64,000 bases of DNA, from NCBI RefSeq assembly GCF_028553885.1, contig NZ_CP067169.1:2653001-2717000 (forward strand), given 5' to 3'. Shown in pieces: positions 37,226 through 46,818 of the stretch. A model generated the notes under the pieces. The model did not search any database. It saw only the letters and a list, made by a program, of their open reading frames with translations, and was not told the DNA's origin. The position numbers and the translations under genes are program-made. The DNA is from Paracoccus aestuarii (GTDB taxonomy: Bacteria > Pseudomonadota > Alphaproteobacteria > Rhodobacterales > Rhodobacteraceae). Positions within the stretch are counted from its first letter, which is position 1. Every line of letters starts with the position of its first letter.

Positions 37226-38532
37226 ACAATCCCACCATTGCCGAGCCATGGCCCGTTCGAGGGTCCATCATCATCGGTTTGACCACCGTGATCGTCCTGG
37301 TTGGTGGCTTTCTGATCTGGTCGCTCTCCTCTGAAATTTCAGGGGCTGTCGTGGCCAGCGGCCAGGTCGAGGTCGAACAGCATCGTCAGATTGTCCAGCA
37401 TCCTGATGGAGGGGTTGTCCAACAGATATCGGTGGCCGAAGGCGACCGGGTCGAGGCAGGTGATCTTGTTCTGTCGCTGGACGGCAATCTGCTGCGTACC
37501 GAGTACACGATCGTCAATGGCCAGTACTTTGAGATCCTTGCGCGTCGGGGTCGGCTGGAGGCCGAACGCTCGGACGCGGATGAAATCCTGTTCACGGCCG
37601 AGCTTTTGGACGAGGGCAAAGGCTCGCCAACGGTATCTAGCCTGATTGACGGTCAAGCCAGCCTTTTTCATGCCCGCCTGGACACGCTGCGCCAGTCGAT
37701 GGACCAGCTGGGCAAGCAGGCCGAGACCATCACCTCGGAAATGGCCGGGATCGAGGCGCAGATCGCGGCGCTGGCCCGCCAGCGCGAGCTGATCGGCCGC
37801 GAACTGACCGACCAGCAGAGCCTGCTGGACCGCGGCCTGGCCCAGGCAAGCCGGGTCCTGGCCCTGGAACGTGAGGCCGCGCGCATGGATGGCGAGCTGG
37901 GATCGCTGCAGGCGGGGCTGGCCTCGGCCGCGATCCGCCAGACCGAGCTGGAGATCCAGCGCCTGCGCCTTTCGGCCGAACGCCGCGAGGAGGCCGAGAC
38001 CCAGCTGCGCGACTTGGGCTATCGCGAGCTGGAGCTGGCCGAGCGCCGCCGCAGCCTGACCGAGCAGCTGGACCGGCTGGAGATCCGGGCCCCGGTCTCC
38101 GGGGTGATCTACAACATGCAGGTGACGACACCGCGATCGGTGATCCGGCCCGCAGACGCGCTGATGTATGTCATCCCGCAGGACCGGCCCTTGGTGATCG
38201 GCGCGCGGGTGGCGACGATCAATATCGACGAGATCCAGCCCGGCCAGCCCGTCGCCCTGCGCTTTTCCGCATTCTCGCAGCGCACCACGCCCGAGATCTC
38301 GGGCCGTCTGGACCGGGTCTCGGCCGATGCGCTGATCGACGAGGCGACCCGCATGCCCTATTACCGCGCCGAGGTCTCGATCCCGCCCGAGGAGCTGGAG
38401 AAGCTGGGCGCGCTGTCGCTGGTGCCCGGCATGCCGGTCGAGGTCTATATCCAGACCGGCAACCGCAGCCCGATGGCCTATCTGATGAAGCCGCTGACCG
38501 ACTATTTCGTGCGCGCCTTCCGCGAAAGCTGA
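37222..38532 (+). CDS. HlyD-family membrane fusion protein, chimeric in composition
   Basis: A 436-residue periplasmic adaptor for the ABC exporter: one N-terminal membrane helix (about 17-36), a lipoyl/barrel half (GQVEVEQHRQIVQHPDGGVVQ), a long coiled coil (about 150-285) and a returning barrel (RAPVSGVIYNMQVTT). GTG overlaps the ABC stop (GTGA). The first 150 codons use AAA, CCA, GTA, TCT, CAA, CTT and TTT freely; from about 37675 nearly every codon ends in G or C as in host genes. The frame is intact, so a recombination joint within the gene is likely. Confidence 0.9.
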   Translation: MNNPTIAEPWPVRGSIIIGLTTVIVLVGGFLIWSLSSEISGAVVASGQVEVEQHRQIVQHPDGGVVQQISVAEGDRVEAGDLVLSLDGNLLRTEYTIVNGQYFEILARRGRLEAERSDADEILFTAELLDEGKGSPTVSSLIDGQASLFHARLDTLRQSMDQLGKQAETITSEMAGIEAQIAALARQRELIGRELTDQQSLLDRGLAQASRVLALEREAARMDGELGSLQAGLASAAIRQTELEIQRLRLSAERREEAETQLRDLGYRELELAERRRSLTEQLDRLEIRAPVSGVIYNMQVTTPRSVIRPADALMYVIPQDRPLVIGARVATINIDEIQPGQPVALRFSAFSQRTTPEISGRLDRVSADALIDEATRMPYYRAEVSIPPEELEKLGALSLVPGMPVEVYIQTGNRSPMAYLMKPLTDYFVRAFRES

Positions 38533-38595
38533 CCCCCGCGTTGCCATTCCCCGGGCCATGGCGCAGCATCGCCATGCAACCCGAGGAGGATACCG

Positions 38596-39906
38596 ATGCT
38601 AAGATTTCTGGCCCGTCCCGCAACACGCATGATGGAGCGGTGGCTGCCCGACGCCTTCATCTTCGTCATCGTGCTGACCCTGATCGCGGCGGCAACGGCG
38701 ATGCTGACCCAAGGGACGGCGCCGCTGGACCTGGTCCAGATGTGGGGCAACGGCTTCTGGGAGCTGCTGTCCTTTGCCATGCAGATGCTGCTGGTGCTGG
38801 TCACGGGCTTCATCCTGGCATCATCCCCGCCGGTCAAGCGGCTGCTGCGCAGGATCGCGGGGCTAGCGACCAGCCGGGGCGGCGCGATCGTGCTGGTCAG
38901 CCTGGTCTCGCTGGCGGCCAGCTGGATCAACTGGGGCTTTGGCCTGGTGGTGGGCGCGATCTTCGCGCGCGAGGTGGCGCGGCTGGTGCGGGTCGATTAC
39001 CGGCTGCTGGTGGCCGCGGCCTATTCGGGCTTCGTGATCTGGCACGGGGGCCTGTCGGGGTCGATCCCGCTGACGGTGGCGACGCCGGGGCATTTCACCG
39101 AAGGCCAGATCGGCATCCTGCCCACCGCGCAGACGATCTTTGCCGGCTGGAACCTGATGATCGCGCTGGCGGTGATCCTGGCCGTGCCCTTGGTCAACTA
39201 TCTGATGATGCCCACCGAACGCGAGCAGGTACTGGTCGATCCGGCCCGGCTGCAGGACCCCGAGCCCGCCCCCCGCGCCGCCCGTCCCACGCCCGCGGAA
39301 TGGTTGGAGACCAGCCCCCTGCTGATGCTGCTGATCGGGATACCGGGGCTGGCCTGGCTGATGATGCATTTCCTGGGCGGCGGCGCGCTGAACCTGAACG
39401 TGGTGAACTTCCTGTTCCTGTTCCTGGGCATCATCTGCCACGGCACGCCGCGCAGCCTGCTGTCCGCCTTGGACGAGGCCGTGCGCGGCGGCGCGGGCAT
39501 CGTGATCCAGTTCCCCTTCTATGCCGGGATCATGGCGATCATGGTCCAGAGCGGGCTGGCCGCCAGCCTGTCGGAATGGTTCGTGTCGATCTCGACCGCC
39601 GAGACGCTGCCCTTCTGGAGCTTCATCGCGGCGGGGATCGTGAACATCTTCGTGCCCTCGGGAGGCGGGCAATGGGCGGTGCAGGCGCCTGTGATGCTGC
39701 CCGCGGCCGAGGCGCTTGGCGCGGATGTGGCCAAGGTGGTGATGGGGGTCGCTTGGGGCGATGCCTGGACGAACCTGCTGCAGCCCTTCTGGGCGCTGCC
39801 GATGCTGGGGATCGCAGGGCTGAAGGCGCGCGACATCATGGGGTTCTGCGTGATCCAGCTGGTCGTGGTCGGCGCAATCGTCGGCGGGATCCTGTGGTGG
39901 ATCTGA
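38596..39906 (+). CDS. atoE: short-chain fatty acid transporter (AtoE family)
   Basis: A 436-residue membrane protein with about 11-12 helices of the AtoE (short-chain fatty acid) family. Characteristic parts are the N-terminus ERWLPDAFIFVIVLTLIAA, SWINWGFGLVVGAIFAREVAR, SGFVIWHGGLSGSIPLTVATPGH and FVPSGGGQWAVQAP. It could import acetoacetate or butyrate that would feed phaAB and the C4 acyl-CoA routes elsewhere in the window. AGGAGGA precedes the ATG by six bases. Composition is host-like. Confidence 0.9.
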   Translation: MLRFLARPATRMMERWLPDAFIFVIVLTLIAAATAMLTQGTAPLDLVQMWGNGFWELLSFAMQMLLVLVTGFILASSPPVKRLLRRIAGLATSRGGAIVLVSLVSLAASWINWGFGLVVGAIFAREVARLVRVDYRLLVAAAYSGFVIWHGGLSGSIPLTVATPGHFTEGQIGILPTAQTIFAGWNLMIALAVILAVPLVNYLMMPTEREQVLVDPARLQDPEPAPRAARPTPAEWLETSPLLMLLIGIPGLAWLMMHFLGGGALNLNVVNFLFLFLGIICHGTPRSLLSALDEAVRGGAGIVIQFPFYAGIMAIMVQSGLAASLSEWFVSISTAETLPFWSFIAAGIVNIFVPSGGGQWAVQAPVMLPAAEALGADVAKVVMGVAWGDAWTNLLQPFWALPMLGIAGLKARDIMGFCVIQLVVVGAIVGGILWWI

Positions 39907-39913
39907 AGCAGGC

Positions 39914-39960
39914 GGGGGGCCAGCCCCCCGCACCCCCCGGGGTATTTGCGCAACGAAGAA
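39914..39960. repeat. GC hairpin plus short dispersed repeat
   Basis: GGGGGGC-CA-GCCCCCC (39914-39929) is followed by GGGGTATTTGCGCAAC and GAAGAA to 39960, between atoE and the rnr stop. A close copy (GGGTATTTGGGCAAC then GGAGAA) is at 51780-51800. The hairpin may act as a terminator for both converging genes. Confidence 0.6.
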
Positions 39961-39963
39961 GGA

Positions 39964-42207
39964 TCAGCGTTTGCGGCGGCGTTTGGTGGCGCGCTTGATT
40001 TCGGCCAGGCGGGATTTCACGCCCATGCGGGTCGGGTTGCGGCCGCGCTTGCCCTTTTGGGGGCCGCGCGGCAGGGCCTGGCCCTCCAGTTCCAGGAGGT
40101 CCAGGGTCAGGCCGCCGGTCAGGGGCAGCGCCTCGGCCAGGCGGACCAGGACACGTTGGCCGATGCCGATCTCCAGCCCGGTATCGCTGCCGATCAGCAT
40201 CTGGGCATCGGCGTCGAAGTGGAAATACTCCTGGCCGATGGCGCGGATGGGCAGCAGGCCGTCGGCGCCGGTCTCGTCCAGCTTGACGAAGGCGCCGAAT
40301 TTCTGGATGCCGCTGATGCGGCCCGCCATTTCCGTGCCCACGCGATCCGCCAGGAAGGAGGCCAGGTAGCGGTCGGTCGTGTCGCGTTCGGCGGCCATCG
40401 AGCGGCGCTCGGTCTCGCTGATATGGGTGGCGGTCTCGGGCAGGCGTTCGATCTGGTCCTCGGTCAGCCCGTCCTTGCCCCAGCCATGGGCCGCGATCAG
40501 CGCGCGATGCACCACGAGGTCCGCATAGCGGCGGATGGGCGAGGTGAAATGCGCGTAGCTTTTCAGCGACAGGCCGAAATGGCCGTAGTTTTCCGGGTGG
40601 TAATAGGCCTGGGTCATGGATCGCAGCGTGCTGATGTTGATCAGCTCGTCGAAATCGCTGCCCTCGGCCTGGGCCAGCAGGCGGTTGAGGTGGCTGGTAT
40701 GCAGCACCTGACCCTTGGCCAAGGTGAAGCCCGAGGCCTGGGCCACCTCGCGCAGCGCCTCCATCTTGTCGAGGCTGGGTTCCTCATGGACGCGGAACAG
40801 CAGGGGGCGCTGGCGGCGGATCAGCTCCTCGGCGGCGGCCACATTGGCCAGGACCATGAATTCCTCGATCAGGCGATGCGCGTCCAGGCGTTCGCGGAAG
40901 GCCACGGCCTTGACGCGGCCTTCGGGGACCAGCTCGATCCGGCGTTCGGGCAGGTCCAGCTCCAGCGGCTGGCGGCGTTCGCGGGCTGATTTCAGCAGGC
41001 CATAGGCGTGCCAGAGGGGGCGGATGACCTCATCCATCAGCGGCTCGGTCTGGGCGTCGGGGTGCCCGTCCGCCCCGGCCTGGGCCTGTTCATAGGCCAG
41101 GCTGGCGCGGCTGTTCATCACGCCGCGATGAAAGCGGTGGGCGGTCTTGTTGCCCTGCGCGTCCAGCCGCATCTCGACCGCGATCACGGCGCGGTCCACG
41201 CCCTCGTGCAGCGAACAGAGGTCGGCTGACAGCGCCTCGGGCAGCATCGGCACCACGCGGTCGGGGAAATAGGTCGAGTTGCCCCGCGTCCAGGCCTCGC
41301 GGTCCAGCGCGGAGCCCGCGCGGACGTAATGGGCGACATCGGCGATGGCGACCCAGATGGTCGCGCCGCCACCCTCCTCGATGAAGGCGGCGACCGCATC
41401 GTCATGGTCGCGCGCATCGGAAGGGTCGATGGTGACCAGCGGCAGCGGGCGCAGGTCGTCGCGGCCCTTGAGGGGCGCGGGTGTGGCGGCCTCGGCCTCG
41501 TCGATGGCCTTCTGGGGAAATTCGTCGGGGATGCCGTGCTGGTGGATCGCGATCAGGCTGACGGCGCGGGGGGCCGAGGGGTCGCCGAGCCGTTCGATGA
41601 TGCGCGCCTGCGGCAGGCCCATGCGGTGGCGGGGGCCGATCTGTTCGGCCTGGACCAGTTCGCCATTGGCGGCATCCAGCGTGGCATCGGCACGGACGCG
41701 CCATTCCTTGTCCTGGCCCTTGTCGATGGGCAGGATGCGGCCGCCCTCGCTGTCCTTGCGGAAAATGCCGGTGATGCGGTTCGCCTGCGCCGTGATGCGG
41801 CGGATCAGGCGGGCCTGATACTGGTGATCCTCGCCCAGAACCGGGATCAGACGGCCCAGGAAGCGGTCGCCGCGCCCCAGTGCCGGGTCCGATTTCAGGG
41901 CCGCATAGAGGATGCGCGGCATCGGCCCCGTCCCCGACCATTCCAGCGGCCGCGCGAAGAGATCGCCCGAGCCGTCGGGGGCCAGCAGCTCCAGCACGGT
42001 GACCGGCGGCAGCGCCTCGGCGTCCAGATAGTGGCGGCGGCGGCGTTCCAGATGGCCCTCGGATTCAAGCACCTTCAGCAGGCGCTTCAGCTCGATCCGC
42101 GCGGCGCCCTTGATGCCGAAGGCCTTGGCGATGTCGCGCTTGGAATTGGCCTCCGGATGCTCGGCCACCCATTCCATGATCTGGGCCTTGCTGGGGATCT
42201 GGGTCAT
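39964..42207 (-). CDS. rnr: ribonuclease R
   Basis: A 747-residue 3'-5' exoribonuclease that degrades structured RNA. An N-terminal winged-helix region (about 1-60), cold-shock domains, the RNB catalytic domain with the Asp cluster in IDPSDARDHDDAVAA, an S1 domain near 635-715 and a basic tail ending KRATKRRRKR are all visible. Its ATG overlaps the stop of the GNAT gene by four bases (ATGA). Confidence 0.96.
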   Translation of the reverse strand: MTQIPSKAQIMEWVAEHPEANSKRDIAKAFGIKGAARIELKRLLKVLESEGHLERRRRHYLDAEALPPVTVLELLAPDGSGDLFARPLEWSGTGPMPRILYAALKSDPALGRGDRFLGRLIPVLGEDHQYQARLIRRITAQANRITGIFRKDSEGGRILPIDKGQDKEWRVRADATLDAANGELVQAEQIGPRHRMGLPQARIIERLGDPSAPRAVSLIAIHQHGIPDEFPQKAIDEAEAATPAPLKGRDDLRPLPLVTIDPSDARDHDDAVAAFIEEGGGATIWVAIADVAHYVRAGSALDREAWTRGNSTYFPDRVVPMLPEALSADLCSLHEGVDRAVIAVEMRLDAQGNKTAHRFHRGVMNSRASLAYEQAQAGADGHPDAQTEPLMDEVIRPLWHAYGLLKSARERRQPLELDLPERRIELVPEGRVKAVAFRERLDAHRLIEEFMVLANVAAAEELIRRQRPLLFRVHEEPSLDKMEALREVAQASGFTLAKGQVLHTSHLNRLLAQAEGSDFDELINISTLRSMTQAYYHPENYGHFGLSLKSYAHFTSPIRRYADLVVHRALIAAHGWGKDGLTEDQIERLPETATHISETERRSMAAERDTTDRYLASFLADRVGTEMAGRISGIQKFGAFVKLDETGADGLLPIRAIGQEYFHFDADAQMLIGSDTGLEIGIGQRVLVRLAEALPLTGGLTLDLLELEGQALPRGPQKGKRGRNPTRMGVKSRLAEIKRATKRRRKR

Positions 42208-42620
42208 GCGATCACCCGCACCATGTCGCGATGCGGGATGCCCGCATCGTCATAGACCGGCCCTTCGGCGACGAAGCCCAGCTTTTCGTAAAAGCCCATC
42301 GCATGGACCTGCGAGCCCAGATGCGCCTCGCGCACGCCGCGCGCGATCAGCGCGTCGATGGCGGCCTGCATCAGCGCCGCGCCGAGGCCCGTGCCGCGCT
42401 GGTCGGCCAGCACGCAGACGCGGCCGATCTTGCCGATATCGCCCTTGATCAGCAGGCGGGCGGTGGCCACGGGTCGGTCGCCATCGCGGGCCAGCAGGTG
42501 GATGGCGTCCGCGTCCAGGTCGTCCATCTCATCGGCCTCGGGAACGGATTGTTCCTCGATGAAGACCGTGCGGCGCAGGGCGTGGCAGGCGGCCAGGTCG
42601 GTCGTCTCCTCGATCATCAT
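42204..42620 (-). CDS. GNAT family N-acetyltransferase (ElaA/YjcF-like)
   Basis: A 138-residue acetyltransferase. The N-terminus [23 protein letters not shown] is typical of the ElaA/YjcF type, and the acetyl-CoA loop [11 protein letters not shown] with the final GFYEKLGF is clear. Substrate unknown. It overlaps dapE upstream and rnr downstream by four bases each, so dapE-GNAT-rnr is one translational chain. Confidence 0.88.
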   Translation of the reverse strand: MMIEETTDLAACHALRRTVFIEEQSVPEADEMDDLDADAIHLLARDGDRPVATARLLIKGDIGKIGRVCVLADQRGTGLGAALMQAAIDALIARGVREAHLGSQVHAMGFYEKLGFVAEGPVYDDAGIPHRDMVRVIA

Positions 42621-43753
42621 GCGAAGAACCTTTCCAGGATGCGTTGATAGATCACCTTCAGCTGGCGGACCTGCTGGGCGGGGACGCGTTCGTCCACCTG
42701 GTGCATGTGGGCCCCGACCAGGCCGAATTCCACCACCGGGCAGTGATCCTTGACGAAACGCGCATCCGACGTCCCGCCGGAGGTCGACAGGACCGGCTGG
42801 CGGTTGGTCTCCTGCTGGACGACGCCGCGGACCATGTCGACGAAGGGGCCGGGCGCGGTCAGGAAGGCCTCGCCCGAGATCTGGGCCGCGACGTCCAGCG
42901 CCACGCCGGTCTCGGCGGTGACGGCCGCCGCCCGCTCGCGCAGACGGTCCAGCAGCCCCGCGCCGGTATGCAGGTCGTTGAAGCGGATATTGACCACCGC
43001 CGTCGCTCGCTCCGGGATGACGTTGGACGCCGGGTTGCCGCAATCGATGGTGGTGATCTGCAGGCCCGAGGGGTCGAAATGATCCGTCCCCCGGTCCAGC
43101 GGCTCGGCGGTCAGCTCGGCCAGATAGCGGGTCAGGGCGTGCAGCGGGTTCAGCGCCTTGTGCGGATAGGCGGCGTGACCCTGACGGCCCTTGGCGGCGA
43201 TGGTATAGGTCGCCGATCCGCGGCGGCCGATCTTCATCATCTCGCCCATGACTTCGGGGTTCGAGGGCTCGCCCACGATGCAGGCCTCCATGACCTCGCC
43301 CTGGGCCGCCATCCAGTCCAGGATCGCGATGGTGCCGTCGCGGGACGGGCCCTCCTCGTCGCCGGTGATGGTGAGGATCACCGCGCCGTCGGGCGGGGTC
43401 TCGCGCACGAAGTCGATGGCCGCGCAGACGAAGGCCGCGACGCCGGACTTCATGTCCGTCGCGCCGCGCCCCCAGATGACGTCATCATCGTCCCAATGCC
43501 CCGAAAAGGGCGGATGCGTCCAGGATGCCGGATCGCCCGGCGGCACCACGTCGGTATGCCCGTTGAAGCCGATCGCCCGCGCGCCCTTGGCGCCCCACCG
43601 CGCAAAGAGGTTCGACGTCTCGCCCCGGTCCACGCGGTGGCATTCGAACCCCGCCCCCTCCAGCAGGTCCTGCAGCAGGACCAGCGCGCCGCCCTCCTCG
43701 GGGGTGACCGAGGGGCAGCGGATCAGGCGGGCGGTCAGGTCGGCGGCATCCAT
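42617..43753 (-). CDS. dapE: succinyl-diaminopimelate desuccinylase
   Basis: A 378-residue M20 metallohydrolase yielding LL-diaminopimelate for lysine and peptidoglycan. Metal ligands are H66 ([13 protein letters not shown]), the Asp in [11 protein letters not shown] and Glu in TGDEEGPS; a late His is in [11 protein letters not shown]. It supplies the pathway that lysA, at 20.8-22.1 kb, completes. Its start shares a base with the upstream permease stop (TGATG). Confidence 0.95.
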   Translation of the reverse strand: MDAADLTARLIRCPSVTPEEGGALVLLQDLLEGAGFECHRVDRGETSNLFARWGAKGARAIGFNGHTDVVPPGDPASWTHPPFSGHWDDDDVIWGRGATDMKSGVAAFVCAAIDFVRETPPDGAVILTITGDEEGPSRDGTIAILDWMAAQGEVMEACIVGEPSNPEVMGEMMKIGRRGSATYTIAAKGRQGHAAYPHKALNPLHALTRYLAELTAEPLDRGTDHFDPSGLQITTIDCGNPASNVIPERATAVVNIRFNDLHTGAGLLDRLRERAAAVTAETGVALDVAAQISGEAFLTAPGPFVDMVRGVVQQETNRQPVLSTSGGTSDARFVKDHCPVVEFGLVGAHMHQVDERVPAQQVRQLKVIYQRILERFFA

Positions 43754-44520
43754 CACAGGCTCCAGAGTTCTATGGCACGGCGGACCAGGTTCAACCCGGT
43801 CAGGATCAGCAGGATCAGCGTCCAGCGGCGGAACTGCGCGACATCCAGGCGGTCCTGTAACGCAAAGCCCGCCATCATGCCCGCAAAGGCCGGGATGCAG
43901 AGCAGCGCCGACAAGGGCAGCGTCTGCGCGTTCAGCAGCCCCGAGACCAGATGCGCGACGAACAGCACCACCGCCCCGATCAGAAAGACCACGCCCTGGA
44001 CGCGGACCTGTTCCTTCTTGTCGGTGCCGATGGACAGCAGATAGACGATCAGCGGCGGCCCCCAGATGCCCGAGATGCCGCCGTAAAGCCCGCCGATGAC
44101 GCCCGACCAGCCCTCGGCCCGCCGCCTGTGGCGCAGGTTCAGGACCAGCGGGCGGCCCGACAGCTGCCACAATGCAAACAGCGTGATCGGCACGCCCAGA
44201 AGCCCATACATGATCCATTGCGGCATGATCGCGGCAAAGCCCGCCGAGACGCAGATGAAGAGGCAGACCATCGCGATATGCAGCCGGAACTTGCGCGCCG
44301 ATTCCAGCGCAGGCCCGCGCCCGTCGCGCACCGCCTGCTGGACGTTGGTAAAGAGCGTGGGCAGGATCATCGCGGGCAGGGCCACGGCGGCGGGCATGAT
44401 CGATCCGAAGGCCGACATCATGATCATCGGCATGGCAAAGCCCAAGGCCCCTTTGACGAAGCCCGCAAAGGCGGTGATCCCGAAGGCCGCCAGGAATTGC
44501 CAAGGCTCCAGTCCGAACAT
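43753..44520 (-). CDS. TSUP (TauE/SafE) family permease
   Basis: A 255-residue membrane protein with about eight helices arranged as two repeats, each with a Gly-rich start ([29 protein letters not shown]). The family exports or imports sulfonates, sulfite or other small anions; the substrate here is unknown. It is the first gene of permease-dapE-GNAT-rnr on the minus strand and diverges from mcd. Confidence 0.88.
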   Translation of the reverse strand: MFGLEPWQFLAAFGITAFAGFVKGALGFAMPMIMMSAFGSIMPAAVALPAMILPTLFTNVQQAVRDGRGPALESARKFRLHIAMVCLFICVSAGFAAIMPQWIMYGLLGVPITLFALWQLSGRPLVLNLRHRRRAEGWSGVIGGLYGGISGIWGPPLIVYLLSIGTDKKEQVRVQGVVFLIGAVVLFVAHLVSGLLNAQTLPLSALLCIPAFAGMMAGFALQDRLDVAQFRRWTLILLILTGLNLVRRAIELWSL

Positions 44521-44611
44521 GGGCGCAGGCTAACCGCGCCCGCGGGAAAGGAAAAGGCCGGTTTCGCGCCCGCGACGGGTGCGACAGATTAGATCGCCGG
44601 GAACAACGCAG

Positions 44612-44651
44612 GCGCAAAATTGTTGCGCTGCGAATGCGAAGCGGCTAGTCA
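44612..44651 (+). promoter_or_regulatory. candidate promoter and operator dyad for mcd
   Basis: GCGCAA (44612-44617), AATTG, TTGCGC (44623-44628) is a perfect dyad that extends to GCAG/CTGC with one bulged base. Its right arm could be the -35 of TTGCGC-N17-TAGTCA (44646-44651). A regulator on the dyad would cover the -35. Confidence 0.45.
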
Positions 44652-44679
44652 TGCTGCAACGCCGCGAAAGGATGATCCG

Positions 44680-46287
44680 ATGAAAGACATTCAGCACCGC
44701 TCCGACGCCGTCCTGGCCGAGCTGGAGGCCCTGCAGGCCCGCGCGACCGACGCGCTGCGCGACCGCGTGACCCAAGGCGGCCGCATCGACGCGGCCCTGC
44801 TGGAACGTCATCAACATGCCGCCCATGCGCTGTCCTGGCTGGCGACCTATGTGCTGTCGCTGCGCCAGCTGCAGGCCTGGGCCGCGCGGGTGGACGGCCC
44901 GATCGAGGCGCTGATCGTCCGGATCGGCATGGCGGAATACCTGACCCAGATCCGGGGCGGCATCCCAATGAGCCAGACGGAATTCGCCCGCCTGTCGGAT
45001 CTGGGCGTCGAATGGGACCCGTCGGAGGAGGCGCGCGCTCTGATGGCCGGCAACACCCCCGAGGCGCGGGCCGAGCTGGCCGCGCTGATCGCGCAGAGCA
45101 AGGGGGCCGCGACCTTCGGCGCATCCGGGCTGGAGGAGGATCTGGAGATGATCCGCGACCAGTTCCGCCGCTGGACCGATGACAAGGTCGTCCCGCACGC
45201 CCATGACTGGCACCTGAAGGACGAGCTGATCCCGATGGCCATCATCGAGGAGCTGGCCGAACTGGGCGTCTTCGGCCTGACCATCCCCGAGGAATTCGGC
45301 GGCCTGGGCATGCCCAAGGCGGCGATGGTCGTCGTGTCCGAAGAGCTGTCGCGCGGCTATATCGGCGTGGGGTCCTTGGGCACCCGCAGCGAGATCGCGG
45401 CCGAGCTGATCCTGTGTGGCGGCACCGACGAACAGAAGGCGCAATGGCTGCCGCGCCTGGCCAGCGGAGAGACCCTGCCCACCGCCGTCTTCACCGAGCC
45501 CAATACCGGCAGCGACCTGGGCTCGCTGCGGACGCGGGCGGTGCGCGACGGCGATGATTGGGTTGTGACCGGCAACAAGACCTGGATCACCCATGCCGCG
45601 CGGACCCATGTGATGACCCTGCTGGCGCGCACCGACCCGGACACCACCGATTATCGCGGGTTGTCGATGTTCCTGGCCGAAAAGACGCCGGGCACGGACG
45701 CCGATCCCTTCCCCACCCCCGGCATGACCGGCGGCGAGATCGAGGTCCTGGGCTATCGCGGCATGAAGGAATACGAGCTGGGCTTCGACGGCTTCCGCGT
45801 GGACGGCGCGAACCTGCTGGGCGGGCAGACGGGCCAGGGCTTCAAGCAGCTGATGCAGACCTTCGAATCGGCCCGCATCCAGACCGCCGCCCGGGCCATC
45901 GGGGTCGCGCAGAACGCGCTGGAACTGGGCCTGCAATACGCGCTGGACCGCAAGCAGTTCGGCAAGCCCTTGGCCGAATTCCCGCGCGTGGCCGACAAGC
46001 TGGCGATGATGGCTGTCGAAATCATGATCGCGCGGCAGCTGACTTATTTCAGCGCGTGGGAAAAAGATCACGGTCGGCGCTGCGATCTGGAGGCCGGGAT
46101 GGCCAAGCTGCTGGGCGCGCGCGTCGCCTGGTCGGCGGCGGATAATGCGCTGCAGATCCATGGTGGCAACGGTTTCGCGCTGGAATACCAGATCAGCCGG
46201 GTGCTGTGCGACGCCCGGATCCTGAACATCTTCGAGGGCGCGGCCGAGATCCAGGCCCAGGTGATCGCGCGGCGCCTGCTGGAATAA
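44680..46287 (+). CDS. mcd: (2S)-methylsuccinyl-CoA dehydrogenase
   Basis: A 535-residue flavin acyl-CoA dehydrogenase with an N-terminal extension of about 150 residues before the usual core, which is the hallmark of Mcd. This enzyme oxidises methylsuccinyl-CoA to mesaconyl-CoA in the ethylmalonyl-CoA pathway. Core blocks: FGLTIPEEFGGLGMPK, VFTEPNTGSDLGSLRT, LDRKQFGKPLAEFP and LQIHGGNGFALE. Electrons would pass to ETF and the ETF-QO encoded at 55.4-57.0 kb. AAAGGA is seven to eight bases before the ATG. Family name is from recall of length and motifs. Confidence 0.88.
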   Translation: MKDIQHRSDAVLAELEALQARATDALRDRVTQGGRIDAALLERHQHAAHALSWLATYVLSLRQLQAWAARVDGPIEALIVRIGMAEYLTQIRGGIPMSQTEFARLSDLGVEWDPSEEARALMAGNTPEARAELAALIAQSKGAATFGASGLEEDLEMIRDQFRRWTDDKVVPHAHDWHLKDELIPMAIIEELAELGVFGLTIPEEFGGLGMPKAAMVVVSEELSRGYIGVGSLGTRSEIAAELILCGGTDEQKAQWLPRLASGETLPTAVFTEPNTGSDLGSLRTRAVRDGDDWVVTGNKTWITHAARTHVMTLLARTDPDTTDYRGLSMFLAEKTPGTDADPFPTPGMTGGEIEVLGYRGMKEYELGFDGFRVDGANLLGGQTGQGFKQLMQTFESARIQTAARAIGVAQNALELGLQYALDRKQFGKPLAEFPRVADKLAMMAVEIMIARQLTYFSAWEKDHGRRCDLEAGMAKLLGARVAWSAADNALQIHGGNGFALEYQISRVLCDARILNIFEGAAEIQAQVIARRLLE

Positions 46288-46365
46288 GTGATGCCCGGTC
46301 TGGATCGGGCCTGCAAATGGCGCTATTCCGGCTCAGTTCCGATTTCCGCCCAAGGAGCCTGCCCC

Positions 46366-46818
46366 ATGTCCTTTCCGATCCGCCCCGCCCTTGCCCTTGC
46401 CGCCGTCCTGTCGCTGGCCGCCTGCAACTCGCAGCCGGCGGGCGATCCGATGGGCGGCATCCCGGCCAATGACTATGTCCTGGTCGGCATCGGCAACGGC
46501 ACCGTGCCGCTGCGCAACATCACCCTGACCACCCGCCCCGAGGGCGTGTCGGGCCGCGGGCCCTGCAACGGCTATGCCGCGCGCAACACCGTGCCCCTGC
46601 CCGCCCTGGCGCTGGAGCCGTTGCAGACCAGCGGCGTCGTCGAATGCGCCGACCGCGCGACCGAGCTGCGCTTCTTCGAGGCGCTGCAGCAGGCCAACGA
46701 GATGGAGTATTTCGGCGGCGTGCTGCGCATCAAGGGGCCGACCTGGCTGATCTTTGAAAGCGGCCGCCCGGCGGACCAGCAGACCGACGCCCTGTCGGCG
46801 GCGCGCGGCAACCAGTAA
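46366..46818 (+). CDS. META-domain-like lipoprotein
   Basis: A 150-residue lipoprotein: signal peptide with lipobox LAAC at about 17-20, then a domain resembling META/HslJ with [13 protein letters not shown] and ALEPLQTSG...ECAD. A pair of Cys (GPCNG and VECAD) may form a disulfide. Function unknown. AAGGAG is 11 bases before the ATG. It meets recO tail to tail with no gap. Confidence 0.78.
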   Translation: MSFPIRPALALAAVLSLAACNSQPAGDPMGGIPANDYVLVGIGNGTVPLRNITLTTRPEGVSGRGPCNGYAARNTVPLPALALEPLQTSGVVECADRATELRFFEALQQANEMEYFGGVLRIKGPTWLIFESGRPADQQTDALSAARGNQ

